Source: GCA-2737125 sp044336815
GTDB lineage: Bacteria > Actinomycetota > Actinomycetes > S36-B12
Reading direction: 5' to 3'
Length of the DNA stretch: 8,810 bases
Assembly: GCA_044336815.1 (NCBI GenBank)
Contig: JBIIOU010000081.1
Span: 1 to 8,810, forward strand
Numbering within the stretch: position 1 is the first letter of the stretch; the number at the start of each line of letters is the position of its first letter. Under the pieces are notes generated by a model. That model was given only the letters and a program-made list of their open reading frames with translations. It made no database searches and had not been told where the DNA came from. The position numbers and the translations under genes were made by a program. Positions 6,103 to 8,810 of this stretch are shown piece after piece.

Positions 6103-6804
6103 GTGAGCGAGCTGATCGACACCACTGAGATGTACCTGCGCACCATCTTCGAGCTTGAAGAAGAAGGTGTGGTGCCAATGCGAGCACGGATTACCGAGCG
6201 GCTGGCACAAAGTGGCCCAACGGTCTCTGAGACAGTGGCCCGAATGGAACGCGATGGGCTAGTGGTGGTCTCGGCGGATCGTCACCTTGAGCTCACAGAA
6301 GCGGGGCGGGAGGCGGCAACTCGAGTAATGCGAAAGCACCGAATAGCCGAATGCATGCTCGTGGAAGTCATTGGAATGCCCTGGGAGGATGTGCACGCTG
6401 AAGCGTGCCGCTGGGAGCATGTGATGAGCGATGCCGTTGAGCGGCGGGTGCTCGAATTACTCGGAAACCCGACTGTTTCGCCATTTGGTAATCCAATCCC
6501 AGGGCTGCATGACTTGCGACCAGAGTTTGATATCGCTGACGTTGAAATGGGTGCTGTGCAGCCACTGTCACTCATTGCAAGCACTGAGTTAGTGGGAGTT
6601 ACCGTACGCCGATTCGGCGAGACCATTCAGGTTGACACCGACACGATGACGCGGCTGCGCCGCGTTGGCGCGCTACCGGGTGCCTTTGTACAAGTGCGTA
6701 GGTCACCCGGCGGAATTTCGATCGGCAGTGCCGGCGAATACACCGAGTTGGCCGATGAGCTAGCCATGTATGTGCTCGTTGATGCGGTGGCATTTGGTGG
6801 CTGA
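6103..6804 (+). CDS. ideR: Iron-dependent repressor, DtxR/IdeR family
   Basis: Metal-activated dimeric repressor; with Fe(II) bound it represses iron-uptake genes. The 233 residues from GTG 6103 match IdeR (~230). An in-frame start at 6055 lies inside the ZIP gene and adds 16 unrelated residues. The N-terminal winged helix LIDTTEMYLRTIFELEEEG, SGPTVSETVARMERDGL is nearly that of DtxR/IdeR. Counting from GTG 6103, the known metal ligands fall on their DtxR numbers: Met10, His79, Glu83, His98, Cys102, Glu105, His106 (motifs MRKHRIAE and HAEACRWEHVMSD). Cys102 favours an iron-type over a manganese-type (MntR) protein. The C-terminal SH3-like domain is present, with GETIQVDTD giving Glu173 and Gln176 where DtxR has Glu170 and Gln173. 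It is coupled to the ZIP transporter. I found no clear 19-bp DtxR box in the window, so its targets are unknown. Confidence 0.93.
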   Translation: MSELIDTTEMYLRTIFELEEEGVVPMRARITERLAQSGPTVSETVARMERDGLVVVSADRHLELTEAGREAATRVMRKHRIAECMLVEVIGMPWEDVHAEACRWEHVMSDAVERRVLELLGNPTVSPFGNPIPGLHDLRPEFDIADVEMGAVQPLSLIASTELVGVTVRRFGETIQVDTDTMTRLRRVGALPGAFVQVRRSPGGISIGSAGEYTELADELAMYVLVDAVAFGG

Positions 6805-6868
6805 GCAAATTGTGCCTTGGCAACTTTTGTCGGGCCGCATAGAAGTGGTTAACGGCGGAGGCACGGGC

Positions 6869-6916
6869 ATGGCGCCCGCAGGGCGGGTGCTCACGATTGT
6901 GATGAACTGTCACTAA
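6869..6916 (+). CDS. Possible 15-residue small ORF or leader peptide
   Basis: ATG 6869 opens a 15-codon frame (MAPAGRVLTIVMNCH) closed by TAA 6914-6916. It has a full GGAGG (6857-6861) 7 nt upstream, a better ribosome site than most large genes here. It lies in the gap between ideR and the cryptochrome-like gene and overlaps a strong hairpin (6872-6890), so ribosome passage would open the hairpin. If transcribed with the downstream gene it could be a leader peptide, with Cys14 and His15 at the end. Against this, the downstream gene seems to have its own leaderless promoter. Short frames arise by chance; the ribosome site is the only support. Confidence 0.3.
   Translation: MAPAGRVLTIVMNCH
6872..6890 (+). 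terminator. GC-rich hairpin downstream of ideR (no U tract)
   Basis: GCGCCCG, loop CAGGG, CGGGTGC: a 7-bp stem with one G-U pair. A second small dyad, TCAC-GATT-GTGA, follows at 6891-6902. No run of T follows, so it is not a canonical intrinsic terminator. It could still slow polymerase after ideR or sequester the start of the small ORF. The terminator label is tentative. Confidence 0.35.
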
Positions 6917-6981
6917 GAGTCGACGCCAGCCAATTCGAATATAGGCGTTCGGGTGTTTCTGCAGAAATACAAAAGATCGAC

Positions 6982-6987
6982 TAATGT
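6982..6987 (+). promoter_or_regulatory. Predicted -10 box (TAATGT) for the cryptochrome-like gene
   Basis: TAATGT fits TAnnnT and is followed by 7 nt and ATG 6995, the spacing of a leaderless start. It decides between ATG 6995 and the longer frame from GTG 6953. A weaker TATAGG at 6940-6945 is placed similarly before GTG 6953, so both starts remain possible. Confidence 0.45.
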
Positions 6988-6994
6988 CCGCCTC

Positions 6995-8185
6995 ATGCTT
7001 GAAGTCGATCTGAACAAAGATCCCCTGACAATAATTGCGAGAGACTTTAAAGGACTTTACTCAGGTCAGCTCGGGGTAAGTTCCATTCTTGGTGGGCAAA
7101 CTGCTGCAGATCGTGCGTTAGGCACTTTGGACATAACCGGATACGCGAGTTCGCGTTCACAGGTCTTCCCGTTAAATAGGCGCGGCGCTTCGGTGCTGTC
7201 GCCCTACATCAGGCACAACCTTCTTACCCTTGGCGAGGTCCATGAAGCCGTGCATGATGCTCCATTTAAAGACCGTGAGAAGTTTCGCGATGAGCTCTAT
7301 TGGCAGGAGTATGCGCGGCATCTCTATGCGCGCATTGGGGTCAGACTTTTTGAGAATTTGCGTTTTTCCGCGAATTCAGTAGCGAAAGGTAATGGCTGGC
7401 CCCGGGAAATGCTTTGTATTGATGAAGTCGTCTCCGAACTGGAAACTGATGGCTGGCTGGTTAATCAAAGCCGTATGTGGCTGGCTTCGCATTGGACTGT
7501 CCGAAATGAGATGGGCTGGTTGCATGGCCAGGAGCGAATGCACCGAGAGCTAATCGACGGGTCCCGAGCGGCAAATCTCTTGGGATGGCAGTGGACAGTT
7601 GGTGCGGGCACCGGGAAGCAGTACGGCTTCGCCAAATGGCAGGTTGAAAAAAGGGCGCCGGGGCTATGCGAACGGTGCACGCTTAGGACTAAATGTCCGA
7701 TCCAAGAGTTCCCGGATGAATTCCCTATGCACAAATTGGAAAGCGATCCAATTCTGGATCACGATCCTGACCTCTCCCGAACAACAGGCCCGGTAAACCC
7801 AATTAGAACAGCTAAAGCAGAGTTCGTACTACTAACAATTGACTCACTTGGTGATAGCGATCCTGCAATGGCAGCTAACCCGGACTTACCAGTGATATTT
7901 ATTTTTAATCAGCAGGCTCTTGCGAAAATGCAACTGAGTTCGCGACGAATTGCTTTCTACCTGCAAACCCTGGGTGATTTAGGCTCCCGTCGGAAGTTGA
8001 ATGTCTTTATTGGCGACCCGTATCAATTCTCCCGTGACCATGCGGTCGCGGTGACCCATGCACCCGTGCCCTCATTCAATAAATTTGGGAATCTAGCGGA
8101 GATCCACCCCTACCCATGGCTGCGGCGGCCGCACTCGGGCTCGATACGCAGCTTCTCGTCGTGGCGAAGACAATTGGCCAGGTAA
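6995..8185 (+). CDS. Photolyase/cryptochrome-family FAD protein, permuted domains, predicted Fe-S cluster
   Basis: 396 residues from ATG 6995 (410 from GTG 6953). The FAD-binding helical domain comes first: GGQTAADRAL (33-42), SVLSPYIRHNLLTLGEV (66-82), KFRDELYWQEYARHLYARIG (96-115), ETDGWLVNQSRMWLASHWTV (149-168), DGSRAANLLGWQWTVGAGTG (188-207). Asn194, Trp175 and Trp198 align with E. coli PhrB N378, W359 and W382; the middle Asp of photolyase DGD is Ser190. Cys141 (in LCIDEVVSEL) plus Cys225, Cys228 and Cys234 (LCERCTLRTKCPI) resemble the four [4Fe-4S] ligands of FeS-BCP 6-4 photolyases. The C-terminal part (about 275-396) reads like a photolyase alpha/beta domain: PVIFIFN (299-305), SSRRIAFYLQTL (315-326), VFIGDP (337-342), ending RSFSSWRR. 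There is no N-terminal antenna domain. Whether it repairs DNA or senses light is unknown. A small CxxC gene follows 20 nt downstream. Confidence 0.85.
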   Translation: MLEVDLNKDPLTIIARDFKGLYSGQLGVSSILGGQTAADRALGTLDITGYASSRSQVFPLNRRGASVLSPYIRHNLLTLGEVHEAVHDAPFKDREKFRDELYWQEYARHLYARIGVRLFENLRFSANSVAKGNGWPREMLCIDEVVSELETDGWLVNQSRMWLASHWTVRNEMGWLHGQERMHRELIDGSRAANLLGWQWTVGAGTGKQYGFAKWQVEKRAPGLCERCTLRTKCPIQEFPDEFPMHKLESDPILDHDPDLSRTTGPVNPIRTAKAEFVLLTIDSLGDSDPAMAANPDLPVIFIFNQQALAKMQLSSRRIAFYLQTLGDLGSRRKLNVFIGDPYQFSRDHAVAVTHAPVPSFNKFGNLAEIHPYPWLRRPHSGSIRSFSSWRRQLAR

Positions 8186-8205
8186 GGGAATAGAAAGGGA
8201 TGCCG

Positions 8206-8640
8206 ATGAGCGTAACACCAGACAAGCCTGCGAAAATCACCACTCTTTTTGGAGTTTATGATGCCGATGCCACCATTTGGGGTGAGATGACTTATTGGAT
8301 TGGGGCTCGACTTGGCGTAAGGCATTGCAGCTTGTGCGACATCACGCATTCGCTATTTCGCGAGAAAGCAAATTGGCAGGAGTGTAAAGCGGAACTTGCT
8401 GTCAACTTCGGAGTGGAATTCCGAGCCTTTCATCGTGACGATCAGCCAGATTCAGTGCGCAATGTAATAAAGGGCACTTATCCGGCTGTCGTAGCTCAGG
8501 ATGAAGCTGGCGAATTCAGCTTGTTCATGACTTCCTCAGAGATTTCGTCTTGCGGTGAGTCACCAAGCTCCTTTTTGGGTGCAATAACCGGCCGCTTGGC
8601 CGAGACGCAGAAGGATCCGTCCGCTCAAAAAGAAACCTAA
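8206..8640 (+). CDS. Small conserved-looking protein with CxxCxxxH motif, function unknown
   Basis: 144 residues from ATG 8206. That start is preferred over ATG 8200 because AAAGGG (8194-8199) sits 6 nt before it but abuts 8200. I do not recognise a characterised family, though similar actinobacterial hypotheticals seem familiar. It opens with a strand-like stretch, ITTLFGVYDADATIWGE (11-27), then YWIGARLG and HCSLCDITH (40-48) with Cys41, Cys44 and His48. A further Cys60 follows, then FHRDDQPDSVRNV (75-87), a strand YPAVVAQDEAGEFSLF and a Ser-rich tail. CxxC plus nearby His could bind a metal or act as a redox pair. No signal peptide or membrane segment, so cytosolic. It lies 20 nt after the cryptochrome-like gene on the same strand, so the two are likely co-expressed. 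The last ~13 residues are polar and low complexity and overlap a transposase-like remnant in another frame. Confidence 0.72.
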   Translation: MSVTPDKPAKITTLFGVYDADATIWGEMTYWIGARLGVRHCSLCDITHSLFREKANWQECKAELAVNFGVEFRAFHRDDQPDSVRNVIKGTYPAVVAQDEAGEFSLFMTSSEISSCGESPSSFLGAITGRLAETQKDPSAQKET

Positions 8641-8755
8641 GATGCCGCCACATATTGGATACCTGACACCGCATGAATTCAAGCAAAACTGGCACTCCAA
8701 CAAACCGAAACTAACAACCTCTCTCGCTCACAAACCGGGGGCGGGTCAGCTTTAG
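8630..8755 (+). pseudogene. Possible C-terminal remnant of an IS3-like (rve) transposase
   Basis: In the frame of ATG 8642 the translation KMPPHIGYLTPHEFKQNW followed by HSNKPKLTTSLAHKPGAGQL runs to TAG at 8753-8755. PH-x-GYLTPxEF recalls the end of rve-domain transposases, which commonly read RPHSSLGYLTPAEF; two residues between His and Gly-Tyr appear missing. Nothing upstream in this frame looks like the catalytic domain because the preceding gene occupies it, so this is a stub at best. No inverted terminal repeat was found. The match is one motif, hence the modest confidence. Confidence 0.4.
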
Positions 8756-8810
8756 ACAGCAGAAACCGTGAAATGGGTGATTTGCGAAGCGTGTTTATGT
8801 AGCCTTGTGG
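8756..8810. other. Unassigned right edge
   Basis: 55 bases after the putative transposase stub. I see no ORF, repeat or RNA here; the next gene presumably begins beyond the window. Confidence 0.4.

Noticed and set aside
6088..6106. Possible DtxR/IdeR box around AGGTTGTTAACTGTG before ideR
   Set aside because: Only one half resembles the TTAGGTTAG half-site; the other arm does not match and the symmetric core is just GTTAAC.
1..8810. tRNA, rRNA, CRISPR array or prophage genes
   Set aside because: No cloverleaf, regularly spaced repeat or rRNA-like segment was noticed on either strand; nearly all sequence is accounted for by protein genes.

Overview
The window looks like a stretch of an actinobacterial chromosome. 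The evidence is a citrate synthase of the actinobacterial CitA type, a metal-dependent repressor whose metal ligands fall on the DtxR/IdeR numbering, and several genes whose start codon lies 6-7 nt after a TAnnnT -10 box (leaderless mRNAs, common in Actinobacteria). By eye, GC is in the mid-to-upper fifties for most of the window and nearer 50% after about 6950. A photolyase plus a second photolyase/cryptochrome-family flavoprotein would suit a sunlit, perhaps aquatic, bacterium, but this is inference and I cannot name a genus.

Layout. 1-768 (-) is the N-terminal two thirds of citrate synthase, running off the left edge. Divergent from it, across about 105 bp, are pdxH (pyridoxamine 5'-phosphate oxidase, 874-1539) and an EntS-like MFS exporter (1592-2851). 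The exporter converges, with a 1-nt gap, on a minus-strand run: photolyase (5302-3932), a short ParA-type ATPase (3922-3140) and a small ribbon-helix-helix protein (3137-2853), tightly spaced. Divergent from the photolyase is a metal module: a ZIP-family transporter (5322-6092) followed 10 nt later by a DtxR/IdeR repressor (6103-6804). After a 190-bp gap holding a possible 15-codon ORF and a strong hairpin comes a two-gene unit: a photolyase/cryptochrome-like protein with permuted domain order (6995-8185) and a small protein with a CxxCxxxH motif (8206-8640). The right end carries what looks like the C-terminal stub of a transposase.

How the genes fit together. CitA and PdxH are central metabolism and cofactor salvage. 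The photolyase repairs UV lesions. ParA plus the RHH protein resembles a minimal ParF/ParG-type partition or positioning pair. ZIP plus IdeR is a metal uptake and sensing pair.

The most interesting object is the 6995-8185 protein. Its FAD-binding helical domain comes first and the photolyase alpha/beta antenna-like domain comes last. Four cysteines sit in an arrangement resembling the [4Fe-4S] ligands of bacterial FeS-BCP (PhrB/CryB) 6-4 photolyases. Its small Cys-rich downstream partner is uncharacterised as far as I know.
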